Positions 11,762 to 21,993 of a stretch of DNA of 43,438 nt are shown here, in pieces. Position numbers and translations under genes: made by a program. The stretch is from Stagonosporopsis chrysanthemi (lineage: Eukaryota > Ascomycota > Dothideomycetes > Pleosporales > Didymellaceae). Position 1 is the stretch's first letter. Every line of letters starts with the position of its first letter. The stretch is taken from positions 1 to 43,438 of the forward strand of contig JAFISE010000220.1 in assembly GCA_022560025.1 (NCBI GenBank). The letters are read 5' to 3'. Below the pieces are notes generated by a model. That model saw only the letters and a program-made list of their open reading frames with translations. It made no database searches and was not told the DNA's origin.

Positions 11762-11950
11762 TGTAACAGTTATAAGAAGCAGATTACGTGTTAGTAGTCT
11801 AGTGTTGCTTCCTCATCCTATAGAGCATCTCTTGCCTTAGCTGCATCACAGATACGTCATGTAAATAGACCCGACTGCTGCTTTGTAGAGAGCAGAACAA
11901 CACAACAACAACACAATAGCAGAATACATGAAATTGCATTCACCGCAACA
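11762..11950 (+). repeat. 3' LTR of the Copia element
   Basis: Begins TGTAACAGTTATAAG where the 5' LTR has TGTGACGGTTATGAG. It ends ...CACCGCAACA, followed by the target duplication CATAG. Its inner left part is the damaged side, the mirror image of the 5' LTR. Confidence 0.95.
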
Positions 11951-12443
11951 CATAGTCATCCTGTGAAACCGTGACACCACACATCTCCAACGGCTGGCCG
12001 GACTCAACCTGAACAACTCGAATGCGCACGCTGATCATGGTCACACCACGGCCATACACGGGGTAGTCGACCTCACGACTGCCGTCAATATCGCGACTGA
12101 CTCCATCGATGACAGTCCCATGAATGTGTTTTCTGATAGAAGCGTTGGCTAGGATGTCGTCCCAGCAAGAGACTCCATCTATACCACCGGCGATGACGAG
12201 AATGCGATCGTCTGTTGCGATCGCATCTGTAATTGGCGTGAGATGATGCGTCGTTGGATTGGCATGCAATTTTAGGCCCACTTTCACTGTACTGGCACGT
12301 CCAAACAATCTTGGGACAATCCGAAAGTGGCCGCAAGCCGAAGGTGGCTCCTTTCAGATCAAGGAAATCGAGAGCATCGGACACTGTGTTGGTATCAAGT
12401 CTGGACAGACGATCCACGAATTTTGTACCGGACATCATGTGTG

Positions 12444-12886
12444 AAGGTAAGAGAACAGAAAAGAAGTGAATATCAGCGTGGCGTAGATTTACACAATGGA
12501 ATGGATGTTGATCATGATATTTATCTATGCTTGCACTCGGCGAGGACAGACAACCCTGTTCACGCTTCGGCATCGGCGTTCCAACGCCGTGCAGGCGGTC
12601 GGCCTCTGCGCAACTCGTCACTTTGGGACATTTTTCTGCCAGCTGTGCTGAGTAGGCTCAATTATAACGCTTCATATCTCATACGAGGCGGGAACCTCGT
12701 GCGCTATGACCTGTCGAGCCGTTGCCCATCATCAATTTTGCAATCGCCGTCTGAAAAATTTGCCGACGCAGTTGTGTCTAATAGTCGGGAGCATTACGCA
12801 CCTCGATTGTTGCTCTTATATCGCAAAATCTGCCACCTCGCGTTATTGTTACTGCAAACTACTTGATACAGCTGCGGATCTTCCGG
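12444..12886. other. Upstream region of the RraA-like gene
   Basis: Non-coding on inspection. It would contain the promoter of the minus-strand RraA-like gene. The frame of its first exon stays open upstream to 12621, so a longer N-terminus is possible, but that stretch looks like leader sequence. No regulatory site is clear. Confidence 0.4.
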
Positions 12887-14223
12887 GATAAGCGATCAAT
12901 ACTTGGGCCTTTCTGCAACCCCCGCGGACACAGCATTTGACTACAAAATCTTCGGGATCAAGACCATCTGCTTCGTCACCACTTGGGAGATCTACTTGGA
13001 TATTATGGTCAGCAATCGAGACAGGAACCCCGATTTTAGATGTGCATGTTCGGTCTAAGGTATACGCAGTCCACCACAGACGTACGCGGTGCTCTCTGGC
13101 TGGTCAGTCTTGATGTTGATGATCTGGAACGTTCAACTGCATATCCATGATAAGGCCAAGCCTGATCGCAGAGCTGGCAAACAGGTATGCTGAATGACGC
13201 CTGTTTAGAGTGAGAGAGTAGATTGCCTGCGACAGACGTTGATCAGCTGTTTGTAGCAGAGTTGAAATATGCAATTCTTACAAGAAGAAGTGCGACCTCG
13301 ACAGAATCCAGTTGTGGCCGTTCCATTGGTTCACTAACAAGGCTCCTCGCTTGCGTGAAGTAGGCCAATCTGGGGAAGGCCTTTTCTCGTACTGCAGCTT
13401 TGGCTGAGTAGACTTCCCCCAAAGCAAATATAGCGAATAATTTGCTAATCATCAACTTCTCACCACTGCCCCCATTGTTAATAGCCGCATCGAGACTTTC
13501 TCGGACTGCACTTCTGTGGACCATATGAAAGTGACGACAATTAGTGCTGAATGCGACTCTGACCAGAAACCGCACTATTTCAGGTGTTGGCCACCGAAAT
13601 TGAGATGCCTTCGTCGCTGCGAGCGGTGCGTCTGGCACATAACTCATCCGTGGTAAATGGGTAGTGCAAACTGTGGCCAGAGTCTGGCGAAACCTTGTTG
13701 CAAAAGCGGCATCTGCAGCTTCACCAATGTGTATGGGAGTGTTGGATGAAGACACGGTATGAAACCAAGGCCTTGCGTCAAAGAGCGGGTTTTCCAGCGC
13801 GTCGTCTTCGTGGGCCGTGTTAGGGGCGACAGCAGGCGAAAGCGCTCGTTCAGTGGCATTACCATTTCGTAATCGGTTGTTTTCTTCGATGAGAGCTTCA
13901 GGCAATCTACACTACTCAGCACCACACTAGCTGTTTCGAGCCCAACTTGGTGAAGGGCGTACTTTTGGCTAATCTTGATTTGCCGATCACGCGCTGGATA
14001 CATCATACACGCGTTCGTCGTGAAGGCTAGCGTCACGGCAGATCAAACATGGGCGCTCCCCTGAGCATTTGACTTTACGCGAATGACACCTGCGGCAACT
14101 GTGATAGTCAGGCGTGTGCTTGCTTAGCTTCTGGTTATGAGCAGAACCTATGCGACAGGTTTGCTGCGTCTCTGTAGCAGTGCATGTGCCGACATATCGG
14201 AGGCAAAATCTGTTATGCGGCAC
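12887..14223 (-). pseudogene. Zn2Cys6 transcription factor, frameshifted
   Basis: From the ATG at 14223 the frame carries a GAL4-type binuclear cluster (CRRCHSRKVKCSGERPCLIC). The sixth Cys is Arg at the expected spacing, and a one-base frameshift follows near 14000, after which the linker (PARDRQIKISQ) continues in another frame. A likely 56 nt intron (13907-13962, GTACGC...TGTAG) joins this to a heptad-like segment (ALIEENNRLR) and then the fungal-specific transcription factor domain. A further one-base frameshift near 13257 leads into SLTLNRRHSAY and the WWTAYTLDR motif, with an in-frame TGA at 13104-13106 between them. It sits just upstream of the RraA-like gene on the same strand and may once have regulated it; that is inference. 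Confidence 0.82.
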
Positions 14224-14787
14224 AAATCTGATCCGACATTGCTTGAAAATTTTGGGGATGGGCAGGACGCCGAATGACGTCCACCTGCTTGCGAGGCCGC
14301 TAGAATGGCGGCTTGGTAAAGCGTCGGCGCGATGTAGACATGCCGTCGGTCATGAAGTGTCTTTGAAGTCTGTGTATCTAGATAATGATCTTGCTTCTGA
14401 ATGTTAATAGGGTACTCAGTGGGAGTACTGTTGATCGCGATACCATAGCTTCTGGTAGTGTGATCCATGAAGTCCGGATACTTTAGGGCCCACGGCCAAG
14501 CCGCCGCCCGCGGCACCCGTACCGCGTAATTGACAGAACTTTCTAGTTTTCGACAACTTCCAATTCTACCAACTCGTGACCATCTAGTCCGTATATCTCC
14601 TCACTATGAAAGAAGTCAAAGAGCTTGGCAGATACACCCGCAATCCCGCGGGTTCCGTCAGTGACCTCACTGTACCTGTCATGTCACGTGCTGCTTGGAT
14701 ACCGTTCTTCAGAACCAAGTACTTTAAAGATGGCGCTGGAACGTGGGACTTCTCTAGAGCTTACCACAATTATCACTTGAAGACAGC
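14224..14787. other. Divergent intergenic region
   Basis: Lies between the minus-strand regulator pseudogene and the plus-strand agmatine deiminase-like gene. ORFs here have no recognisable motif. It presumably holds both promoters. Confidence 0.4.
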
Positions 14788-15915
14788 ATGCTTCCTAAGC
14801 CGTATTTCTGCCCAGGGGCTTTCTCCCGCCACAGCGCGACAATCTTGGGCTTTCCGTCTGGAGCAAGCCTCCCAGCGCGACTCTGCCCACCAGCACGTAG
14901 CGATGTTGCGTGTCTGGCCGTCGCCATCTCGGAGTTTGAGCCCGTCCGACTGTATGTTCAGCCCTCGGATATAGATAAAGCAAGATCTCTCATCAATGAG
15001 AAAGTTCGGAATTCTTATGTCAGCCTGAACAAAATCTGCATCATCCCTTTCGCCACAAATCACCTTTGGGTTCGGGACACGGGTCCAGTCTACGTACGTA
15101 GCACAAATGAAGCGAAATCGCGGAACCGATATGCCGTCCATTTCAACTTCAAAGAATGGGGGCAAAAGAACGAACTTCCCCAAGGTGATGACCTTGAATG
15201 GCCAATGCTGGAACATCAACAACTGCAAGAAAATGCCACATTTGCCCAACGCGTCATGGAAACGGACATAGACCCCTATCCAGTCATCAGAATCCCCTCC
15301 AATGTTTCCCTCGAAGGCGGCGCGCTGATAGTAGACGGCGAAGGTACACTCCTAGCTACCGAAAGCAGCATTCTCAACCGGAACCGCAATCCCCATCTCT
15401 CTCGCGAGGAAATCGAGACCGAACTTTACCACAAACTCGGCGTGGAGAAAATCATCTGGTTCCTAGGAAAGGTCGGCCTTGATGTTACCGACGTGCATGT
15501 CGATGCAGAGGTCAACTTCATCCGACCTGGTGTGGTAGTACTCTCGCAGCCGCACCTCACTGCTTCGAGGGAGTGGTGGGAAGTTCACACAGAGATATCG
15601 GCTGTTCTTGAGCAATCTACCGACGCCAAAGGGAGGAAATTTGAAATTCATGTCGTCGATGAACCGGATCCAGTTAGTTTGGGTCCTTCGATCACGAGCG
15701 ACGCACCTGCTACTAATTATGTCAATTTCTATTTCGTCAATGGAGGTGTGATTGTTCCTCAGTTCGGGGACCAAGACGCGGATGAGAAAGCGTTAGACTT
15801 GTTCCGCAGACTTTGCCCTGACCGGGTGGTTCGGCCGGTACAGGTAAAAGCCCTACCTTTAGGGGGAGGCGTAATTCATTGCGCGACGCAGCAAGTTATT
15901 GATACGGTTGCTTGA
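14788..15915 (+). CDS. Agmatine deiminase / peptidyl-arginine deiminase family protein
   Basis: 375 residues in one exon. Family members of this fold (PAD_porph/agmatine deiminase) hydrolyse the guanidino group of agmatine to N-carbamoylputrescine and ammonia. Motifs occur in family order: WVRDTGP (94-100) with the Arg-Asp pair, EGG at 176-178, NRNRNP (about 197-202), HVD at 237-239 and the catalytic cysteine in GGGVIHCATQQ (Cys365). Length fits the family, and no signal peptide is seen, so it is probably cytosolic. The ATG at 14788 puts the first conserved block (SATILGFPS) at residues 16-24, as expected. Reaction specificity (agmatine versus another guanidino compound) cannot be read from sequence. 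Confidence 0.9.
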   Translation: MLPKPYFCPGAFSRHSATILGFPSGASLPARLCPPARSDVACLAVAISEFEPVRLYVQPSDIDKARSLINEKVRNSYVSLNKICIIPFATNHLWVRDTGPVYVRSTNEAKSRNRYAVHFNFKEWGQKNELPQGDDLEWPMLEHQQLQENATFAQRVMETDIDPYPVIRIPSNVSLEGGALIVDGEGTLLATESSILNRNRNPHLSREEIETELYHKLGVEKIIWFLGKVGLDVTDVHVDAEVNFIRPGVVVLSQPHLTASREWWEVHTEISAVLEQSTDAKGRKFEIHVVDEPDPVSLGPSITSDAPATNYVNFYFVNGGVIVPQFGDQDADEKALDLFRRLCPDRVVRPVQVKALPLGGGVIHCATQQVIDTVA

Positions 15916-16043
15916 TTTGGATCAGTTACACAGTGCGGCTTCAAAACAAGGATATGGTAGAGCAGCCTCGACTGGACAAATTCACTTCTTCAACAGGACC
16001 ACAAGAACCGTCAACTCCCTGACACAACCTGGTTTCTCTCAAT

Positions 16044-17432
16044 CTACGATATCTGGCCCGCTAATCTTGTCACAACCGCCCGACAGCGCCGACAGTGCAT
16101 CCAGCCGTCTCCCTTGAGTATATGACGAGTCTGACGAGGACAGCGTGACCCACTGGGGATATCCTGCTCATTGACCGGCTCTACCAGTTCGGATTCGGGG
16201 ATTGTGGTTGTAGGCTCCTCTACAACTGCAGACTCCACCATAAGCTTGCAAAAGAGAGGTCTTGGAGAGTCGTGACCACAATTGACTACCTCGCGCTCTG
16301 GATTAGGATCTGACTCTGCTGCTGGCTCTGGCACAGATATCTCCCATTCTAGAGAGCTGGTAATCGTTGGTGAAGCTTCTGCAGGTTCACAGCTTGGCTC
16401 GAAGACAGGCTCATACGCAGCAGGAACCTCAGATTCTGGACGGCTGATTATGCCAAAATCATCGATTGGGATTGCGTCCTCCATTCCAGGCTCACTCTGC
16501 ACATCCATAGGTGATTCCTCAGCATTGATGGTAGAAACGAGATCATCTGACTTGATATTCTGAGTCCCCCGTCCCTGGTTTGTGGCTGCCCCAGTGCTCA
16601 GCAATTGATCGTTGTAGATGCTGATGACGCATCGCGTCACAAATTTTACAAGAGCCATATTGCGGATGTCTTGCAAGAAAGTCTCCTTGGCGAACACCAT
16701 ACGATCGCGCTTGAAGGCGAATTTGGCCTTCGAACGCAAGAACTCGTGAATCCGACTATCGGGACGAAGACGCGAAAAATCTTCATCAATGACGTCCAAT
16801 ACTTCCAAGAAGGTCAAGTCCCTGCTTGAGTCACGTATCCCAATTTCTGCATGTAGCTGCAGTCCGGTAAGGTCGTGGTCACTTGCCGCGATGAAGACCA
16901 GGATTGTCGCTTTGAGCTGGAGTCTCAATTGATCTTCCCAGTGCTTTACATGAACAGTGGGCCTTTCGTACGTATCCTTGAACAGGTAGTGTACCACAGC
17001 ATGGCCGGTACGTACATCTACTTCTGGGAAGGAGAATCGCTCTGCTGTACCAGACTCGGTCCATCGAGATGGCAGGAGATGGCGAGGTACATAGAATGTA
17101 GTTTCGTCTTGGCCGAAGGCAAGAGTGGCAGGAGGCTCGGTGTATATACTGCACAAGTTATTCAGGTCTCAGATCCCATTACGTGGTTTCAAGGCAAGAA
17201 TAACATACGACGTCCATGGTACCGGTAAAACATCCTCGTGAGTCGGAGCTGGCTTAATACACTCTGCTTGCGTGACATCTGGCTCCTCTTCACATTCAGG
17301 AAATGGCGGCTGCTCCGGGGAAGGGGGATATTCCTCTGGGGAAGGGAAATATTCTTCTGGGGGAGGGGGAGGCTCCTCAGGGGAAACTTCTTGAGCTATG
17401 CGCTTCTTCAGCATCTTATCTTTCTTCTTCAT
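16044..17432 (-). CDS. BTB/POZ-like domain protein with C-terminal Cys/His-rich tail
   Basis: Two exons, 17432-17209 and 17148-16044, joined by a 60 nt intron (17149-17208; GTATGT...TGTGCAG) that splices in phase 2 and gives 442 residues. Residues about 17-50 are a low-complexity Pro/Glu tract. A BTB-like segment follows (FYVPRHLLP, FPEVDVRTGHAVVHYLF), then an alpha-helical region to about residue 240, an acidic Pro/Glu/Ser-rich linker and a C-terminal CP-x4-H-x7-W-x2-C-x2-C pattern ending near the stop that could bind zinc. Such small BTB-like proteins are common in Dothideomycetes; their partners are unknown. The start at MKKKDKML is my choice; the frame remains open upstream to 17633. Confidence 0.75.
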
Positions 17433-18410
17433 GAGTACGGCTAGAGTTTGGATAATGATATGGAGCAGACAAATAGAGGATGAAACCCAGCAAAAGAAGA
17501 ACTTGAGGAAAACTCGTCCCTTTATCATAATCGCATTCCAGACCATATGCATATACCTCGCTGGCCCAAGCCAGTAAGCTTCCAGCACGTTGCATGCATA
17601 CAACAATACCTTGGCGCAGACACCATCAAACAATTGAGCTGTGATAAGAACGATAAGAAGTTGTCACACCTTGGTACCCCGCCAGCAATTCTGATAGAAG
17701 ACGCCTCGATCTACCGATGGCCGTTGCTTGGGCTAGTGAGCTGTCAGCCTTGCCATTTACATAAGACCTATAATAAGCAAGCCACTTCTGCGCCTAATCG
17801 TCAATCTGCAGCCCTCAACTGAATACATTCGCCGCGAATGGTCTGACCTCAAGTTGTGGTGAAGGATTGGGCGGCGAATAAAAGTGCTGGGGGCATAGTG
17901 ATGATGTAAGGATGGAGTCGCGATCCATCATTACCGAGAGTCAGGATGCGTTAGGACACCAATGACATTTCACTAATGCCATTGATTTATCGTAAGTCAA
18001 TGAGGTGAAGAACGCAGCTAGACCACTGGGAAAAGACCCGGAAAGTGGATCTCCCCATCGTGCAGTGCCTAATATTTCCCTTTCGGGACCTAGCATGGTT
18101 TCCCCAGCACGCCTTCCCCACATTCCGATCTTTTCCTGCGCACCCCGCAAAATCTCCGCAGAGAAACAACTGCCATCCACGTGCCATCATCTTGTCCCTG
18201 AAAATTGCATAACTTAGTATGTAGATCGCCGCGCCCTAGGTTTGATTCCGGCTCAGCTTAGGCTCGGCTTGGGAATTTATCCACTATGCTTGTCCAAATT
18301 GCGGAGATTAGCTTCGCAACGAATCGGTCATGTTTTTTCCTACATAACGGCCCTGGGCCTCAATTCGATGGGGCACGCGGTTGTCTCGTACAAGGTATCC
18401 TTTTGCAACA
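17433..18410. other. Divergent intergenic region
   Basis: Contains the upstream regions of the BTB-like gene (minus) and the DUF1593-like gene (plus). Short ORFs only. No RNA gene or repeat identified. Confidence 0.4.
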
Positions 18411-19949
18411 ATGTATCTGCGCCAACTTCTGACAACAGGCCTGGTAGCCAGCGCTCTCCCAGGCGCGCTGAGCTATGCCACCTGCCCCAACAAGATCCGG
18501 ACTGTCGTCACGACGGACATGGAATCTGACGACCTGGCCTCATTAGTTCGATACATCTTGTACGCCAACGACCTCGAAAATCAGGGCCTGATCTACACAT
18601 CCAGCAAGTATCATTGGGAAGGCAATGGCAAGAACACGTCCTTCTTCCTCCCCGACCGCGAGTACAACACCTCGCAGACCTCGTGGCGGCCAACAGGCAC
18701 AACAACAATCGAAGAGTACCTGCTGAAGGCTTATGCAGAGGTGTATCCTAACCTGCTTGTCCACGACCCGTCTTACCCATCGCCGGAGCATCTCCTCTCA
18801 ATCACGAAAATCGGCAACGTCGACTTCGACGGCGAAATGACAAAAGACACCCCCGGCTCCGACCTCATCAAGTCCCTAATCTTCGACTCGGATCCACGTA
18901 CCCTCTATCTCCAAGCCTGGGGCGGCACCAACACGATCGCACGCGCACTCAAATCCATCTCAGACGCGCACGCCAGCGCCCCTGACTGGAACTGTACCAA
19001 AGCCCGCATCAGCGCTAAAGTCGTCATCCTCGCCAGCGGCTTTCAGGACAACACGTACAAAGAATACATTGCGCCCCACTGGCCCGCGCTGCGCGTCGAA
19101 GACCTCTCCGCCGCGTACGGCACGTGGGGCTTCAACTGCAATTGGGGGCAAGGTAACGTGCGCGGGCTCCCGGATAACAACATCTACTACAAGGGCAACT
19201 GGACGAAGAAGTACATTCAGACCGGTCCGCTCGGCGAGTTGTACCGCTCGTGGCTGGACGGACAGACGACGTTCGGCGGCGGGGACCAGCTGGATGTGTT
19301 TGGCGACCCGGAGCGTGCCCCGGGCGGCTGGTGTAAGCCAATGGCCAAGTACGATTTCCTGTCTGAGGGGGACAACGTGGTGTTCAACCCGCTGCTCACC
19401 ACGGGGCTGCAGCATCCCAGCGACGCGAACATTGGCGGCTGGGGCGGCAGGAGGGTGCAGAATAGCTCGAGTCCCAACCTGTGGGTGCTGGTTGACAAGG
19501 AAATGGGCAAGAGTGGCAGCGAAGTGCAAGGCTGGACTACGGATCGCTGGGTTGCGGCTGCGCAGAACGATTTCGCGGCGCGTGTGCAGTGGACGCTCAC
19601 GTCGGAGTATGGGGCGGGGAATCACGCACCGGCTGTTGCCATCAAGGGATCGAGGGAAGTCAAGGCGCGGACGGGTGAGGACGTGAGGTTGCGGGCTGAG
19701 ACAAGCGATCCGGATGGAGACCAGGTGAGCGTGAAGTGGTGGCAGTATCGCGAAGAGGGCACGTATAAGGGGCCTGTGAGTGTTGAGGAAGTACAAGGAG
19801 GAGCCGTTGTGAGGGTGCCAAGCGATGCGAAGAAGGGAGAAACGGTGTCTGTTATTGCGCAGGCGACGGATGATGGCGAGATTACATTGACGCGGTATGA
19901 TCGCATCTTCATTGTTGTAGCCCCTGGAACAAGAACTCGAGAATATTGA
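18411..19949 (+). CDS. Secreted DUF1593 / Sde182-like nucleoside hydrolase-fold protein
   Basis: 512 residues from the ATG at 18411. That start is preferred over 18381 because it places a signal peptide (about residues 1-22) at the N-terminus. The mature protein opens with CPNKIRTVVTTDMESDD; Asp36, Asp40 and Asp41 match the metal-binding Asp cluster of nucleoside hydrolase-like domains. The body (GSDLIKSLI, LYLQAWGGTNTIARAL, LPDNNIYYKGNW) fits the family once annotated as cellulose-binding protein Sde182 (DUF1593). The last ~90 residues (NHAPAVAIKG through TDDGEITLTRYDRIFIVV) form a beta-rich C-terminal domain. No intron. Likely secreted; the true substrate of the family is not settled. Confidence 0.88.
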   Translation: MYLRQLLTTGLVASALPGALSYATCPNKIRTVVTTDMESDDLASLVRYILYANDLENQGLIYTSSKYHWEGNGKNTSFFLPDREYNTSQTSWRPTGTTTIEEYLLKAYAEVYPNLLVHDPSYPSPEHLLSITKIGNVDFDGEMTKDTPGSDLIKSLIFDSDPRTLYLQAWGGTNTIARALKSISDAHASAPDWNCTKARISAKVVILASGFQDNTYKEYIAPHWPALRVEDLSAAYGTWGFNCNWGQGNVRGLPDNNIYYKGNWTKKYIQTGPLGELYRSWLDGQTTFGGGDQLDVFGDPERAPGGWCKPMAKYDFLSEGDNVVFNPLLTTGLQHPSDANIGGWGGRRVQNSSSPNLWVLVDKEMGKSGSEVQGWTTDRWVAAAQNDFAARVQWTLTSEYGAGNHAPAVAIKGSREVKARTGEDVRLRAETSDPDGDQVSVKWWQYREEGTYKGPVSVEEVQGGAVVRVPSDAKKGETVSVIAQATDDGEITLTRYDRIFIVVAPGTRTREY

Positions 19950-20095
19950 GTCGGACGGCCCAGCGCGCACGACCTTACAAAAAACTGGATCACGCTGAAG
20001 TGGATTAAAATAGCACTGCGTCAAGTTATGGACCAATCTCGGTTATGTGAATGATTGATTCACACGTCGATATATACATTACACTAAGCTGTTGT

Positions 20096-21191
20096 TTACA
20101 GACAGCACGAGCAGTCGTTGCAGCTCGAATCGCGAATCGTCGGTGGGATCGCACACGTCTGCTGCGACTCCCACGGCACCGTCTTAGTCGGCTCTCCATC
20201 CGCGATCGTCGTCTGCTTGACCAGGACTGGAATGGCTGAGCCCGTTGCAAGCCTGAAAGGGCGGTGTCCGAGCACTACAACTAATTAGTATCTCGTTCCT
20301 CTCATGGCGTTAACTTTTGGAATACGCACCGCGTAACAAACTCGTAATCTCGCCCGAATGTGCAGTGAACGAGATATAAGTGTTATCATCACTGCTGAAA
20401 ACATCGTCCAGAAGCGCCTTGGAGCGCACGTCCTGCGCTGCCGAAGGCTCGTTCGTGAGTTCCTTCCAGAGGGGATCCTTCTCCGGGAAGTTCTTCTCGA
20501 ATTTGAAACCGGGAAAGTCCTTCGCGAGAACGGACTTGTCGCTCCGACGGTTGCAAGTGTGCGATGTGATGCCCTCACGCAGGAATTCCTTTACGACGGG
20601 CTTGAACGGCGACTTCTTGGGCAGCGCTAGGTTGGCGAAGGAGATCTTGGCCGTGTCGAGGCAGCGGTATAGAGGGCTGGTGTAGTAGCTTTCCGGGGGA
20701 GTGATTTTCTCGTCGGCAAGCAAGTGCGCCCAGAAGGCATTGACGTCCTGGGCTTGCTTGATACCGGCCTGGGTCAGCTTCGCATCAGCCCAGGTTACAG
20801 TGGCGTTGCCGTCTTCTTGGGCCCAGTGGCAGTTCCAAGCTGGTGTGCCGAAGTACGACTCCGCGGCATTGTGGAAGCCCTCGCCGTGACGGCCCATAAA
20901 CAGCAGAGAGTAGCGCGTCTTTTTCTCCTTGTTCAGGCTCTTGACATACTTGTTGAGACGCTGCCACTGGGTCGCGTACTTGCTGTCTGGGGTCTTGGGG
21001 TCGCTGGGGTACGTGCGGTTAATCAAACCGAAGTTGGACTTGATGAAGTCGAATGTAGCTGGATCGGTGCTGGCTTCATCCTGCTGGAAGATTCCCGTGA
21101 CCACTTCGTACTTGATCTGCTTCTTAGGCGAGGCGGCGTCGACCATAGAAACGGCGGCCAAAAGGCCGTACAGCAGCGACGACGCAATCAT
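20096..21191 (-). CDS. Secreted histidine phosphatase (phosphoglycerate mutase-like)
   Basis: Two exons, 21191-20330 and 20274-20096, with a 55 nt intron (20275-20329; GTGCGT...ACTAAT...TTGTAG), give 346 residues. A signal peptide fits residues 1-19 from the ATG at 21191. The histidine phosphatase signature LLFMGRHGEGFHN places the nucleophilic His at 102; the Arg in SPLYRCLDTA (176) and the His in FTAHSGE complete the phosphate pocket. The intron falls just after SLLR and exon 2 supplies the conserved LGHRPFRLATGSAIPVLV, so a gene model without it would lose the conserved C-terminus. The tail ends in a Cys cluster (CNDCSCCL), which is unusual. Substrate unknown. Confidence 0.88.
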
Positions 21192-21993
21192 GTCGACAAG
21201 TGTGATGTTGTACAGAGGGAACGACGAGGTCAGTAATCCAAGCTCCATGCCGTCTTTTATGAACATGTACGATTTCGGCGCTGTTCCTTCGCCTGTACAG
21301 CCATTGGAAAACGGTTGCCGTGCGAGGTCACACGTGAAGCCGACAGCCAATCACTGGAAAACGTGATCCGGACCAACTGCCTTTCAGAGCGCGCCCGCCT
21401 CCGCCTTACGGCGATTTTGCAAGATTCATCGCTGGTCGAGATATCGATTGCGCTGGTTCCTATGGGGCGGAGAAAAATTGTCGATGTTGGCTAAGATGCG
21501 TGGTCCATTGGGGAGCTGTGATTGGAGAGGGCGGTGGCAGGATGCACGTGTGGAAAGCACCGTGGGTCTGGTCAACAGTAACCGAGAACTTGGTACTCTC
21601 GGCAGAGACTATGTCGAGTGAATCATCTCCAGATGTACAAAGATTGATGAGTAAGGCAAATTTGTTTCGAACTGCTCGTGGTGATCGGCACAACGGCTGC
21701 TCGAGGCGCCTGGCAGCGCTTAGCCGGGGAATATGCCGGGCGCCAACATGAGGCTGTTATACATAGTACGCAGACCCACCTGCAGCCGCCAGGTCACTGT
21801 GCCTCATGCTGGGCGTTGCGGCGCAGACAAAAGAAGGAGAAATAAAGCTTGATGGCACCTCGATTGTAGTACAAATCACTTTGCTGTACAATATCAGCCA
21901 CAGCACATCCAATTCATTGACCGGAGCATCTGCGGTACTTCTTATTTCGACCACATTGTGCTTCATCCAACGATACACGTCACCAGATTGGAT
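21192..21993. other. Divergent intergenic region
   Basis: Lies upstream of the histidine phosphatase gene (minus) and the small secreted protein gene (plus). Short ORFs without motifs. No repeats noted. Confidence 0.4.

Larger units (their letters stand above)
5104..11950 (+). mobile_element. Ty1/Copia LTR retrotransposon, heavily RIP-damaged, with nested insertions
   Basis: A 6,847 bp element flanked by the 5 bp duplication CATAG (5099-5103 and 11951-11955). It has 189 bp LTRs starting TGT and ending ACA (ATA in the damaged left copy). The interior is extremely AT-rich and packed with TAG/TAA. It holds three 280 bp inverted-repeat elements and one solo LTR; subtracting these and their duplications leaves about 5.75 kb, a normal Copia size. 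The insertion point lies inside the RraA-like gene, in the opposite orientation to it. Confidence 0.95.
4224..12443 (-). pseudogene. Tandem double-RraA-domain protein, split by a Copia insertion
   Basis: Two RraA-like domains (the fold of RraA and HMG/CHA aldolases, also annotated as dimethylmenaquinone methyltransferase-like) lie head to tail. The N-terminal domain starts at the ATG at 12443 (MMSGTKF), runs to 11951, and resumes across the retrotransposon at 5103. Removing 5104-11955 (the element plus one CATAG) restores the frame exactly through QDDYVIADN. The second domain follows (VVMDNGG, GTVIDGACRH). Other lesions are a one-base frameshift near 12306 and an in-frame TGA at 4371-4373, after which homologous-looking C-terminal sequence (EVALVANSIE) continues to a stop at 4224. 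The first domain keeps the RD pair (GVSRD); the second has RH where Asp is usual. The substrate is unknown. Confidence 0.85.

Noticed and set aside
14148..14516. 122-codon minus-strand ORF upstream of the Zn2Cys6 pseudogene
   Set aside because: No motif and ordinary chance length in GC-normal DNA; the regulator's frame overlaps it.
18960..20036. 358-codon minus-strand ORF opposite the DUF1593-like gene
   Set aside because: Antisense shadow: Arg/His/Pro-rich composition with no motif, while the plus strand encodes a clear secreted protein.
20724..21236. 170-codon plus-strand ORF opposite the histidine phosphatase
   Set aside because: Shadow frame; the minus strand has catalytic motifs and a well-formed intron.
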